DNA of 64,000 bases, from the NCBI RefSeq assembly GCF_003598715.1, contig NZ_QZFU01000036.1, positions 310,001-374,000 of the forward strand, given 5' to 3'. The notes under the pieces are model-generated. The model saw nothing but the letters and a program-made list of their open reading frames with translations, was not told the DNA's origin and searched no databases. The translations under genes were made by a program, and so were the position numbers. Of this stretch, positions 44,699 to 53,194 are shown piece by piece. Origin of the DNA: Nocardia panacis (GTDB lineage: Bacteria; Actinomycetota; Actinomycetes; Mycobacteriales; Mycobacteriaceae). Each line of letters starts with the position of its first letter. Positions within the stretch are counted from its first letter, which is position 1.

Positions 44699-45033
44699 GT
44701 CCCCACTACTCGCACTTGAACGAACGACAATTGCGGCGGCCCCGGTGTGAGCGACCCGAGGCAGATGCCATTGCCAGGTCCCGGCGGCGGGGTCGACTGG
44801 AGCAGCACCGGCGCGCCGCCGAACAGCGGGGTGCCGAGATTCGACCACTGCACCATGGTGCACGGCGGGGCCGACCCGGTCAGCCCGCAGCCGATCACCA
44901 CGAGTTGGTCCACGGCCGTCGCCACGGGACTCACCCCGATCACCGCGACGGGCGCACCGCCGGGGACGAAGGTCACCTGACCACCGTGCGGGCACAGCAT
45001 CTTGGTGCTGTAATCCACCACGAAACCGGGCAT
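44695..45033 (-). CDS. eCIS PAAR-like spike-tip protein
   Basis: 112-residue Gly/Pro-rich beta protein starting MPGFVVDYSTKMLCPHGGQ, between the spike and gp25 genes, where Afp10-type PAAR tips are encoded. Cys14, His16 and later Cys residues could bind the metal ion that sharpens PAAR cones. The sequence diverges from classical PAAR, so the call rests on composition, size and position. Confidence 0.75.
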   Translation of the reverse strand: MPGFVVDYSTKMLCPHGGQVTFVPGGAPVAVIGVSPVATAVDQLVVIGCGLTGSAPPCTMVQWSNLGTPLFGGAPVLLQSTPPPGPGNGICLGSLTPGPPQLSFVQVRVVGT

Positions 45034-45043
45034 CTCGCACCTC

Positions 45044-45562
45044 CTATCGCTTGATGATCAGGGCCGTGTCATTGATGAACACCGCCACCGGCGTGATCCG
45101 GATCGACGCACCGCCGGGGCCGCCGGAAAGCACGATCCCGGTCTCGTCGAGCTTGATCGACGGCCCGCCGGGGGATTTGATCTGCAATTGGATACCGCCG
45201 GTCGGTCCGGGCAGATCCGTGATCAGCAGGGTGTTCTGCAATGAGGTGCCCATCACGACCTTCGGCACGCCCGGTGGCACCGCCGAGGCGATCGGGTGGA
45301 TCTCGTCCAGGTCGTCGGGCCAGAATCCGGTCCACTTGCCGCGATCGATATCGCCGTCCACGAATTGCACGATCACGCCCGTGCCGACCATGGGCACCAC
45401 CACCATGCCCGGAATCGGGGTGACCGGTTCGCACCAGATGCACGGGTCCTCGCCCAGCACATCCTGCACCTGGACCATCACCCGGTTGCCGCCGGTGACA
45501 TCCACATTGCCCACCACGACACCGTGGTAGACACCATTGAATTTCTTGGCATCGGTTGTCAT
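45044..45562 (-). CDS. eCIS spike protein (gpV/gp5 OB-fold)
   Basis: 172 residues: N-terminal OB-fold of the phage baseplate assembly protein V type (YHGVVVGNVD, MVVVPMVGTGVIVQF, GFWPD) followed by a short beta-helical stretch. It trimerises as the central spike below the hub. In Afp8 and VgrG the hub and spike are one polypeptide; here they are two overlapping genes. Confidence 0.85.
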   Translation of the reverse strand: MTTDAKKFNGVYHGVVVGNVDVTGGNRVMVQVQDVLGEDPCIWCEPVTPIPGMVVVPMVGTGVIVQFVDGDIDRGKWTGFWPDDLDEIHPIASAVPPGVPKVVMGTSLQNTLLITDLPGPTGGIQLQIKSPGGPSIKLDETGIVLSGGPGGASIRITPVAVFINDTALIIKR

Positions 45563-46680
45563 GGCAGCACCTTCGGGAAAAGCGGACCGAATCCGTCGCG
45601 GGTCAGGGAGAAGCTCTGCTTGTATTCGCCGCGTTTTATGTCGTGGGTGACGCTTTTGACGTAGTAGAGGCCGTCGTAGTTGAGTCCCGCCCCGCGCACA
45701 CCGACCAGGCTGCGCGATTTCAACACTTGCCCGTAGCGCAGCACATCGAGTTTGCCCTGCGCGGTCACCGCGTCGGCGGCCTGCGTGGTCTTGCTCAATC
45801 CGCGCAGCGCGATATCCATCAGCGGCCGACCGTCGATATCGGGCAGCGGCTGCTCCCGCAGCGCCACCGCGGGTCGCGGGGCCAGCGGCGGGCGCAGCAG
45901 CGAGATATCCGGAACCGGCACGGAGATACCGATTTTCGTATTCGGCTCGGTGAAATGCATGGTGTACTGGGTGCGGGACAGGCCGTCGAAGCCGAAGGAC
46001 AGCGATTCGACATTGGTGGCGGTATCGCTGTTCACCGTCAACGCGGGCTGCACGATTCCGGCCCGCACCTCCGGACCCCAGTACGCGGTGCTCACACCGG
46101 GCGCCGGTCCCGGAATGAGGTAGAAGGTGTAGCCCGCCTCCGAGGCCAATGCCTGGACGTACTCCAGGTCGGTGCTCGACTGCACGGGGATGCTCTGCAA
46201 CGGATTGGGCACACTGATGATCACCGGGGGCACCGCAGCCGGAATCATGCCGTACTGCGCGTATTTCAGCACGATCAGCATGACCCGCACGTTGAACGGC
46301 ATGGCCGGGAAGCAGGCGTGCTCGTGGCGCAGATCCATCAGCAGGGTCAGATCCTCGCCGGTGACGGTCAGCGTCGACTGGCCCGGCGTCTCGGACGGAC
46401 TCAGTTCGTGGCGGGTGATCACCCCGTCCATCAGCACGTCGGGCAGTCCGCCGAGCAGACCGGTCAGCACCACCCGCGCGGGCGGGTCGAGCAGACCGGT
46501 CGGCAGCAGGGTGCTGGTGATGATCGAGTTCTTGCTCACCGCGAAGGTCAACTGGAAACCGCTGCGCGTGCCCGCGCCGGAGGTGACCTGGATCGTTTGC
46601 AGCGCGTCGATCAGCGGGCGGGGCGCGGGCACCGCGACGACCCCACCGATCATGAGATTGATCTGCAGGCTCTTACCCAT
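45559..46680 (-). CDS. eCIS hub protein (gp27-like, late control D type)
   Basis: 373-residue hub protein. The tail-hub features include GFQLTFAVSK, LTVTGEDLTLLMD near 105, YVQALASEAGYTFYL and a C-terminal YDGLYYVKSVTHDI strand-turn typical of late control protein D. It forms the trimeric adaptor between the inner tube and the spike. The start overlaps the LysM-like gene by 8 bp and the stop overlaps the spike start by 4 bp. Confidence 0.87.
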   Translation of the reverse strand: MGKSLQINLMIGGVVAVPAPRPLIDALQTIQVTSGAGTRSGFQLTFAVSKNSIITSTLLPTGLLDPPARVVLTGLLGGLPDVLMDGVITRHELSPSETPGQSTLTVTGEDLTLLMDLRHEHACFPAMPFNVRVMLIVLKYAQYGMIPAAVPPVIISVPNPLQSIPVQSSTDLEYVQALASEAGYTFYLIPGPAPGVSTAYWGPEVRAGIVQPALTVNSDTATNVESLSFGFDGLSRTQYTMHFTEPNTKIGISVPVPDISLLRPPLAPRPAVALREQPLPDIDGRPLMDIALRGLSKTTQAADAVTAQGKLDVLRYGQVLKSRSLVGVRGAGLNYDGLYYVKSVTHDIKRGEYKQSFSLTRDGFGPLFPKVLP

Positions 46681-47005
46681 TGGCCGCTCCCGGTGTGATC
46701 AGCCCCGCGGCCGGGATCGCGGCGGGCAGGGTGATGCGCAGGACCCGACCGGGCACGGCGGTCAACTCGTCGGGATCGACGACGCGATTGCCGTCGGCGA
46801 GCCGCCACCACTGTTCGGCGTCGCCGAAGACGGCGAATGCCACCACATCCGGGCGCTGGGCCGGGCGCACCAGGTAGGTCCCGGTCTGCGCCAGATCTTC
46901 CGGATGCGGGAGGATGCGGCGGCGCACGTAGGTGAGCACGCGTCCATCGGGTGTGCGCAGCACGGCGGTCGGGATCCCGTAGAAGCGACTGGTCACGGCG
47001 AACAT
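46673..47005 (-). CDS. eCIS LysM/gp53-like baseplate protein
   Basis: 110-residue protein with RRRILPHPEDLAQTGTYLV and GDAEQWWRLADGN, the LysM/tail-protein-X arrangement seen in Afp7-type or gp53-type baseplate proteins. It probably stabilises the hub-tube junction. The ATG at 47005 is chosen because upstream residues of the longer frame overlap the preceding gene out of context. Confidence 0.78.
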   Translation of the reverse strand: MFAVTSRFYGIPTAVLRTPDGRVLTYVRRRILPHPEDLAQTGTYLVRPAQRPDVVAFAVFGDAEQWWRLADGNRVVDPDELTAVPGRVLRITLPAAIPAAGLITPGAANG

Positions 47006-47018
47006 CGGCGCACCACCT

Positions 47019-47660
47019 TCAAATCGAGGACACGCCGAGCGTGCCGAGTCCGGAATCGACGGGAGCGGCCATGCGCTCCTTCTGCCCCTGGTAGGCCAGG
47101 TAGAGCAGCCCACCCTTGTGCGTGTAACCCAGGTCGTCCACGGTCAGGACCCGAACTCCGATACTCGCCTTCGCGCGCACGGGGGCCAGCGCCTGATCGA
47201 ATTCCTCCTCGGTAACACTGAAATCGGTGATCCGCACCGGCAGCACCCGGCGCGGGCCGAGCACCAGCACCGTCAGCGGCGATTCCACCGGCGCGATCTC
47301 CAAGGTGCCCTTGGTGGCGAGGTCGTACTCCTCCCACAGTTGCGGCACGCTCGGATACATACTCACCTCGATCGCCGACAGCACCGGATACAGGCCGTCG
47401 GCGGGCAGATCGGCGCCGTCGGCCAGGTCGGAGGCGTCGAATTCCGCGTCGAATTTGTAGGTTTCGTGCGGCGGACCCTTCAGGCGCAGCACCTCGAGTC
47501 TGTCGCCGGGCTCGTTGCCGATGCCCTGCGGCTGAAGGGTGCGCGTGAGTGTATCCGGGTTGTATTGGAACGGAATGGTCTTCTGCGGTCGTCCGGTATC
47601 CGGATCGACCATGACGAAACCGCCGCGCAGCGGCTTGGCTCGCCTCGGGAATGTGCTCAT
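47019..47660 (-). CDS. eCIS tube-hub adaptor (Afp7 N-terminal type)
   Basis: 213-residue protein with the family motif IPFQYNPDTLTRTLQP near 30, then ETYKFDAEFDASD and LVLGPRRVLPVRITDF. Homologues occur in all eCIS clusters between the ATPase and hub genes and seat the inner tube on the spike complex. In Afp7 this domain is fused to a LysM domain, which here is the separate next gene. Confidence 0.84.
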   Translation of the reverse strand: MSTFPRRAKPLRGGFVMVDPDTGRPQKTIPFQYNPDTLTRTLQPQGIGNEPGDRLEVLRLKGPPHETYKFDAEFDASDLADGADLPADGLYPVLSAIEVSMYPSVPQLWEEYDLATKGTLEIAPVESPLTVLVLGPRRVLPVRITDFSVTEEEFDQALAPVRAKASIGVRVLTVDDLGYTHKGGLLYLAYQGQKERMAAPVDSGLGTLGVSSI

Positions 47661-47905
47661 CGGAGTTCTCCCTCCCCGGTTCGGCGCAGCGCCGAATACA
47701 CCGAATGCGCTATGGCACGGCCCAATTCGCCCGATTTCGGTGCGGGCATGACGACGGTGACGCGGGTGCGCGCGGCGCGCCGCCACCCGCCGGGCGAATC
47801 GGAGAGCAGGCGGGCCAGTTCGACGCGAATGGCGGCGGCGAGGTCCGTCGGACGAACCGCGGTGTCCGTCAGGATGATTCGGTCGATGCGCAACTCGATG
47901 GTCAT
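47657..47905 (-). CDS. Small conserved eCIS protein
   Basis: 82-residue protein (IELRIDRIILTD, then AAIRVELARLLSD) linking the ATPase and adaptor genes by 4-bp overlaps at both ends. Small proteins of this size and pattern occupy this place in other actinobacterial eCIS operons. Function unknown; a folding or assembly helper is possible. Confidence 0.7.
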   Translation of the reverse strand: MTIELRIDRIILTDTAVRPTDLAAAIRVELARLLSDSPGGWRRAARTRVTVVMPAPKSGELGRAIAHSVYSALRRTGEGELR

Positions 47906-50037
47906 GGCGCGCCCACCTCGTCGACGGCGAAATCGCGGTCGCGGACCGGCAGTTCGAGCTTCTCGAATTCGGAGCGGGCGGCGGCCAAGGCGTGGCGCAT
48001 GCCGATCCGCGCGCCATCGGCGGCGGCCAGGAAGGCGGCATTGACCGCGATATTGCGGGCCATGCCGCCGCTGACCGACATGGCCGCCAACCGCTCGAAA
48101 TCCAGGTCCTCGGTCGGCGCCGCCGCCGGAAACGACTTCCGCCAGATGGTCTTTCGCTCGGCCGGACTCGGGAACGGGAATTCCACGATGAACCTCAGCC
48201 TGCGTAGAAAGGCCGGATCGAGGGCGCTGCGCAGGTTGGTGGCCAGGATGGCCAGCCCGCGATAGGTCTCCATGCGCTGCAGCAGATAGTTGATCTCGAT
48301 ATTGGCGTAGCGGTCGTGGGCGTCCTTGACCTGACTGCGGGTGCCGTAGAGCGAATCGGCCTCGTCGAAGAACAGGATGCAGCCCCCGCCCTCGGCCGCG
48401 TCGAACAGTCGGCGCAGATTCTTCTCGGTCTCACCGATGTACTTGCTCACCACGGCCGACAGATCGATCCGATACAGGTCCAGCTTCAATTGCGCGGCAA
48501 GCACTTCGGCGGCCATGGTCTTGCCGGTGCCGCTCGGCCCCGCGAACAGGACGCTGACGCCGAGGCCGCGACTGATCCGCGCGCCGAAACCCCACTGTTC
48601 GTAGACCATGGTCCGGTGCTCGACCTGGTCGGCCACCTGGTGCAGCAGACGCAGCACCGGGTCGGGCAGCACGATATCGTCCCAGTCGATTCTCGGCTCC
48701 AGGCGCTGCGCCAGTGCGTCCATCCGCGGCCGGGTGCGTCCCCGGCAGGCGGGCCACGCGGCCTCGGCCCGACCGCCCGCCATCTCGGCGACCGCGCGAA
48801 TCTCGGCCTCCTCCACCGCGAATTGCGCCGCCAGCGCATCGATCGCGACCGGATCCGCGGTGGGAAGCAGCGATTCGCGCCACACCCGCGCCCGCTCGGC
48901 GGGCGTCGGCGCGGCCGCGTCGAGCACCACCGAGGGGCGACCCAGATCCGACCAGCTCTCCCGCGTCGCGAGCACGCAGCGCCCGGCGAGCCGGGACAGG
49001 AACCGGCCCAGCGACGGAGGTTCCGGACCGGTCTCGTCCACCGCCTCGGCATCCACGTACAGCGCCAGCGGCAGCAGCGCCGACTCCCGGTCCCACAGTC
49101 GCGCCAGACCATCCAGATCGACCGCGCTCTGCGGCAGCATGGCCGCGGGCAATTGATAGGCGGCCAGCCCGCATTCGGCGGCGGCACAGGCGGCGATGGC
49201 GCGCTTGGCGGCCGGATCCGGCCCCGCCAGTTGCAGCACCGGCGCGACCTCGCAGCGCCAGTGCTCGGCCCCGGTCTCGACCACTCGCCACTGCGAGGGC
49301 GGCAGCGTTCCCGAAGGCGGATCGAGGTGGGTGAGCAGGGGTGTCAGCCGGTCGTCGAGGTGGTTGAGTCCCTTGAGGTAGTTGACGATCCGCTCGTCGG
49401 CCGCCAACCCGGCCCCGATGACACCGTCGCCTGCCCACCGCGTCAGCTCCACCAATCGCCAATACCGCAGTCCCGCATGCGGTGAGACCACCTCCCACGC
49501 CGGATCCGGGAGCACCGCGAGCGCCAATCCGAATGTCGGGCACCGCCGCTGGGCATCGCCGTTGATCCGGGCGCACAGCGCCCCGGCCACCGGATCCAAC
49601 TCGACCGCGGCGCACAGCAGCAGGGTGTCGCGCTCGAACCGCGACAGACCGAGGCGCTGCGCCAACCGCACCAGTGCGGGCTCCGGCGAAACAGACTCGG
49701 CCGCGGCGATTTCCGCGGCAGCCGCAGTGATCTCCTTGTCACTCACCGCGCCGGAACCACGCGGACTGCCGCTGAACGAGACGTCATCGAGCGGCACACC
49801 ATCCGCACGGGTGGTGTTGCCCGCATCGGCGACCCGCGCCGCGCTCCCCCGCCACCAACTCCGTGGTGCATCGACACTCGGCCGCTCCCCCGCATCCTCG
49901 TTTCGGGCCTGCGGCGCAGTCTGGTGCGCATGCTCGGCCAGATGCCGCTGCAGCAGCAACCGAATCCAGCTCAGGGAGGCCGACAGGAACCGGGCATTGG
50001 CCGATTCCCATTCCGAGGGTGCGAGCGGCGTGGTCAT
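47902..50037 (-). CDS. eCIS AAA+ ATPase (Afp15-like)
   Basis: 711-residue ATPase. The N-terminal 450 residues are Ala/Arg-rich and helical; the C-terminal AAA+ domain has Walker A AGPSGTGKT near 502, Walker B ILFFDEADS near 557 and a sensor-type ATNLRSALDPAFLRRL. Afp15-like ATPases are needed for eCIS assembly or effector loading. The start overlaps the DUF4255 stop by one base (TGATG). The longer frame from 50436 is an artefact. Confidence 0.92.
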   Translation of the reverse strand: MTTPLAPSEWESANARFLSASLSWIRLLLQRHLAEHAHQTAPQARNEDAGERPSVDAPRSWWRGSAARVADAGNTTRADGVPLDDVSFSGSPRGSGAVSDKEITAAAAEIAAAESVSPEPALVRLAQRLGLSRFERDTLLLCAAVELDPVAGALCARINGDAQRRCPTFGLALAVLPDPAWEVVSPHAGLRYWRLVELTRWAGDGVIGAGLAADERIVNYLKGLNHLDDRLTPLLTHLDPPSGTLPPSQWRVVETGAEHWRCEVAPVLQLAGPDPAAKRAIAACAAAECGLAAYQLPAAMLPQSAVDLDGLARLWDRESALLPLALYVDAEAVDETGPEPPSLGRFLSRLAGRCVLATRESWSDLGRPSVVLDAAAPTPAERARVWRESLLPTADPVAIDALAAQFAVEEAEIRAVAEMAGGRAEAAWPACRGRTRPRMDALAQRLEPRIDWDDIVLPDPVLRLLHQVADQVEHRTMVYEQWGFGARISRGLGVSVLFAGPSGTGKTMAAEVLAAQLKLDLYRIDLSAVVSKYIGETEKNLRRLFDAAEGGGCILFFDEADSLYGTRSQVKDAHDRYANIEINYLLQRMETYRGLAILATNLRSALDPAFLRRLRFIVEFPFPSPAERKTIWRKSFPAAAPTEDLDFERLAAMSVSGGMARNIAVNAAFLAAADGARIGMRHALAAARSEFEKLELPVRDRDFAVDEVGAP

Positions 50038-51275
50038 CAGGTCACCGTCAGGGTTTGCGTAGGGTCGAAGCGCGGCTTGGGTTGCGACCGGTCGACCAGG
50101 CGGCTGTCGACGCCGCCGACGCGCAGGCGCAGCAGGTGGCGACCGGGCGCGGCGGCCGCGATGACGAAGGTCAAAGCCGTTCCGGTGACCGGGGTCGCGG
50201 TGTCGGTGCGCTTCTCGGCGACCGAGCGACCATCGGCGATCAGGACGACGGGCTGGCCCGCGAGCACCGGTGGGTCGCAGGTGAGGTGCACCGTCGCGGC
50301 GCCTGCCGGATCGCGCGCCACCGTCATCGGCATGCCGCTGGTGACGCGCGGGGCGACACTCAGCGGCACGCCATTGGTGCTGGTCGAGACCTCTTCCCCG
50401 GCAACGGTATCGGTGAGGATCAGGGCCACCGACCACAGTCCGGCGGGCACACCCGCGGCGGGAAGGGTGAAGCGCACGCTGTCGGCGGCGACACCAGAGG
50501 CCGGGATGACGAGCGGCGCGGCCAGCAGCGGATGGGTCAACTCGACCCGTGCCGAGGACGCGCCCAGCTTCGCACCGTGCAGCAGCACGGCCTCACCGGG
50601 GTGCGCGGAGGCTTGATTGTTCTGCGGGGCAGCGCTTTGCAGCTCCGGGAACGGCGAGGCGATATCGCCCTGCGCCACCGGCCCCTGATCGGCCGCGCCG
50701 CGCTTGAGCACCGGCACCGGAGCGCGTCGGGGCCGTCTGCTGTCGATGAGCACCGCCCGCACCTCGAAGGCCGCCGAAAGCCGGTACGGCGCTTGAAATG
50801 CCGACCACAGCGAGTAGATGTCGCTCTCGCCCAAGGGCTGCCAGGTGATTCGTATCCGATCCAGTTGGGCAGCGACATTGCTGAACGGGCCGGAATCGGT
50901 GAGCCGCGCCGAGGTCAACAGGGTCTGCTCGTGAATGGCGCGCACCGCCAGGCCGAGAACCCGGTGCGCGTCGGTATCCCTACCGCCCTGAATGTAGGGC
51001 GTGATCAGGTAGTGCAGCACCAGCGGCAGCGCCGGATCGCCCGACTCACCCGGCAACAGGTCCAGCGGATCCGCGTTGCGCAGCGCCGCGTCCACCTCGG
51101 TCCGATACAGGAACAGATTGCATTGCAGCGGTTCGATCTCGGTGCGCACCTCGTGCGGCGGCTGGGCGATCACCTTGACCGCGCCGCCGAAGCCCAGCCC
51201 GGAGTCGTTGACCGATTCGCCGATCAGATGCAGCAGTGTCTTGGTCACCGCCTCGATGGCCCGCGCGTCGCTCAT
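50037..51275 (-). CDS. eCIS DUF4255 tail-terminator/cap protein (Afp16-like) with added Ig-like domain
   Basis: 412 residues. The first 200 residues are a DUF4255 domain (AIEAVTKTLLHLIGE, EPLQCNLFLYRTEVD, LHYLITPYI), the family of Afp16, which caps the sheath and tube. The C-terminal 200 residues are extra: beta-rich with a TIG/IPT-like start (PGEAVLLHGAKLG) and a second strand set. They may decorate the outer end of the particle. ATGA overlap with the upstream gene. Confidence 0.88.
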   Translation of the reverse strand: MSDARAIEAVTKTLLHLIGESVNDSGLGFGGAVKVIAQPPHEVRTEIEPLQCNLFLYRTEVDAALRNADPLDLLPGESGDPALPLVLHYLITPYIQGGRDTDAHRVLGLAVRAIHEQTLLTSARLTDSGPFSNVAAQLDRIRITWQPLGESDIYSLWSAFQAPYRLSAAFEVRAVLIDSRRPRRAPVPVLKRGAADQGPVAQGDIASPFPELQSAAPQNNQASAHPGEAVLLHGAKLGASSARVELTHPLLAAPLVIPASGVAADSVRFTLPAAGVPAGLWSVALILTDTVAGEEVSTSTNGVPLSVAPRVTSGMPMTVARDPAGAATVHLTCDPPVLAGQPVVLIADGRSVAEKRTDTATPVTGTALTFVIAAAAPGRHLLRLRVGGVDSRLVDRSQPKPRFDPTQTLTVT

Positions 51276-51997
51276 CCCCGCCCCCTCGCGTCCCGCTCGC
51301 GCAGGTAGTCCTCCAGGCTGACCTGCGGCCGCTTCGGCGCCTCGGCGCGGCGGGTCGGCTCGGAACCGGAAGCGGCGCTGCGAATCTCGACCCGTCCGAT
51401 ACTGATCCGGACCTCGGGTTCGACGCCCGCGCCGCGCGCGGCTCGCGCCCGCCGCGAAATCGGACCGGGCGGTGTCGGATCCGCCGAGCGCGGCGCAGTG
51501 GTCCGCGCGGAGTCGAGGACCGGTGCGTGTTCGACGATGGTCTGCGCGGAGGAGGTGCGTTCCACCAGGGTCCGCGCGAATTCCACTGCCTCGACGACGG
51601 ATTCGACCGTGTACATGGCAGAACTCACTTCGATCGTGTTCGATTCGGAAGAATTGGTGGTAGTCGGCACGGACACGGCAGAGGCGGAACCCGGCAACCC
51701 TGATCGGGCGGGCCGCGGCCTGCCGGGCGCGGATAAACCGGGCAGACCGGATACCGCGAGGTGAACGGCTTGCGACACCGGCGAACCGGACTGCACTCGA
51801 AGCGATTCCGCTCGTTGATCCGGCCGCGCCGGATCAACGCCGACCTCGGCCGAATCGTGCCCGGTATCGGTGAACTGCCCCATGGGCAACTCCATGTCCC
51901 CGCCACGCGCCGAAAGCGGTTCGAACAGTGTCGGAATCAACGGCCGAATACCCGCGATCCGGCCGCGCCCCAGCAGTCGATCCACGAAATCCGTCAT
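51272..51997 (-). CDS. eCIS low-complexity protein
   Basis: 241-residue protein beginning MTDFVDRLLGRGRI and containing IRPLIPTLFEPL, a short N-terminal motif that recurs in actinobacterial eCIS clusters. The rest is Pro/Ser/Arg-rich and predicted disordered, ending in the charged helix QVSLEDYLRERDARGRG. It sits between the CxxC protein and the cap, with 4-bp overlaps on both sides. Function unknown; cargo adaptor and tail-length roles are both conceivable. Confidence 0.75.
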   Translation of the reverse strand: MTDFVDRLLGRGRIAGIRPLIPTLFEPLSARGGDMELPMGQFTDTGHDSAEVGVDPARPDQRAESLRVQSGSPVSQAVHLAVSGLPGLSAPGRPRPARSGLPGSASAVSVPTTTNSSESNTIEVSSAMYTVESVVEAVEFARTLVERTSSAQTIVEHAPVLDSARTTAPRSADPTPPGPISRRARAARGAGVEPEVRISIGRVEIRSAASGSEPTRRAEAPKRPQVSLEDYLRERDARGRG

Positions 51998-52644
51998 GAC
52001 GCCACCATTTCCAGATAGCGCCTGCGACGGGCGGGTCCGACGGCCAGCACCTCGGCCTCCGACCATCCGTAGGCCGAGGCCAATACGTGCACCTCCGAGA
52101 GCAGCCTGCGCGCGTCGGCATCCATTTCCGCCCACAGGTACCCCCCGATATCGAAGGGCGCCGACCAGGCGAATCCGCAGACGGCACAGTCCAATTCGAC
52201 CAGCACATCGGCCTGCGGATCGAGCGCGGCGAGCATCTCGACCCCGTCGCCCCCCTCGGGCACGCAGCGGCTCAGCAACTCGCGTCTGGGATCCTCGGCG
52301 CGCGCCGCCGCGAGCAGATCCCGCGAGGTGATCGCCCGATATCCCGCCGAATCGACAACGGCGGAAGGTGTTTCGCGTCGGATATCCTCGGGGCGCAACC
52401 CCAACTCCAACTCCGCCGCGCATTCGGGACAGTCCACGACGCAGTCGAATCCGGCCCCGAACCACCGCTCCCGCAGCGCCATGACGAACTCGTCGCGCCG
52501 CCCGACGGGCAGATCGGCGACGGTGCGCGGGTCCGCGCCACCCGCCACGGCGAGCACCAGCGCCCGCCCGATCGGCGGGCGCGTCACGGCGGATTCCCAC
52601 AGCGCCAGCAGTTCGGCCTGCGCGCCGTGTCGTGTCCCGCTCAT
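51994..52644 (-). CDS. eCIS CxxC (zinc-ribbon-like) protein
   Basis: 216 residues with two Cys pairs, CVVDCPEC near 70 and LDCAVC near 155, that could bind zinc, and a C-terminal AYGWSEAEVLAVGPARRRRYLEMV like that of phage tail assembly chaperones. The ATG at 52644 is 4 bp after the tube stop. Its place directly after the tube gene fits an assembly chaperone, but that is inference. Confidence 0.78.
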   Translation of the reverse strand: MSGTRHGAQAELLALWESAVTRPPIGRALVLAVAGGADPRTVADLPVGRRDEFVMALRERWFGAGFDCVVDCPECAAELELGLRPEDIRRETPSAVVDSAGYRAITSRDLLAAARAEDPRRELLSRCVPEGGDGVEMLAALDPQADVLVELDCAVCGFAWSAPFDIGGYLWAEMDADARRLLSEVHVLASAYGWSEAEVLAVGPARRRRYLEMVAS

Positions 52645-52648
52645 CGGA

Positions 52649-53173
52649 TCACGCCGGATCGGTGAAGGAGACCTCGGGCAGATCGGGCACATCGGCCCGC
52701 ACCCACCCCTCGTTCTCCAGCCTGATATGTTGAATCGCGACGGCATTGGCATTGGCATCCAGATCCGAGACCGGCTGCCACTCCGAGACCCAGCAGTTGA
52801 ACACCTGATACGAGAGCACCTTCTGACCGCCCTCGTTGAAGACGTCCACCACCAGATCCTGACGGAAGTCCTTGAGCGAGGTCTCCATACCACCCGCCGA
52901 ATTGGTGAAACTCCACACCCGGTTGGCCCACTGCTCGAACGCCTTGTCGGTGGTGACGCCCCGCTCGAGCACGATCGGGTCGTATTCGGTGCGCCCCGGC
53001 AGCTTGGTGCTGGTCGCCGGATCACCGCCCGCCCGGTGCTTGATCACCTCGGTGGTCCGCTTGAATCCGGTCACCTTGCTGACACCGAGTATGTAGTCGT
53101 TGCCGCCACTGAGCTTCACCCGGAATCGGAAATTCTTGAACGGATCGCGCCGTTTCGTCTTGCCCTCGGCCAT
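52649..53173 (-). CDS. eCIS inner tube protein (gp19-like)
   Basis: 174-residue tail-tube protein: FRFRVKLSGGNDYILGVSK at the N-terminus, VTGFKRTTEVIKHRAGGD, then LERGVTTDKAFEQWANRVW, all typical of T4 gp19/Afp1-type hexameric tube subunits. It is the only tube gene I find, whereas many eCIS carry two or three. It lies 21 bp after the sheath gene. Confidence 0.9.
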   Translation of the reverse strand: MAEGKTKRRDPFKNFRFRVKLSGGNDYILGVSKVTGFKRTTEVIKHRAGGDPATSTKLPGRTEYDPIVLERGVTTDKAFEQWANRVWSFTNSAGGMETSLKDFRQDLVVDVFNEGGQKVLSYQVFNCWVSEWQPVSDLDANANAVAIQHIRLENEGWVRADVPDLPEVSFTDPA

Positions 53174-53194
53174 CTCTGCACGTCCTTCCCTGCG

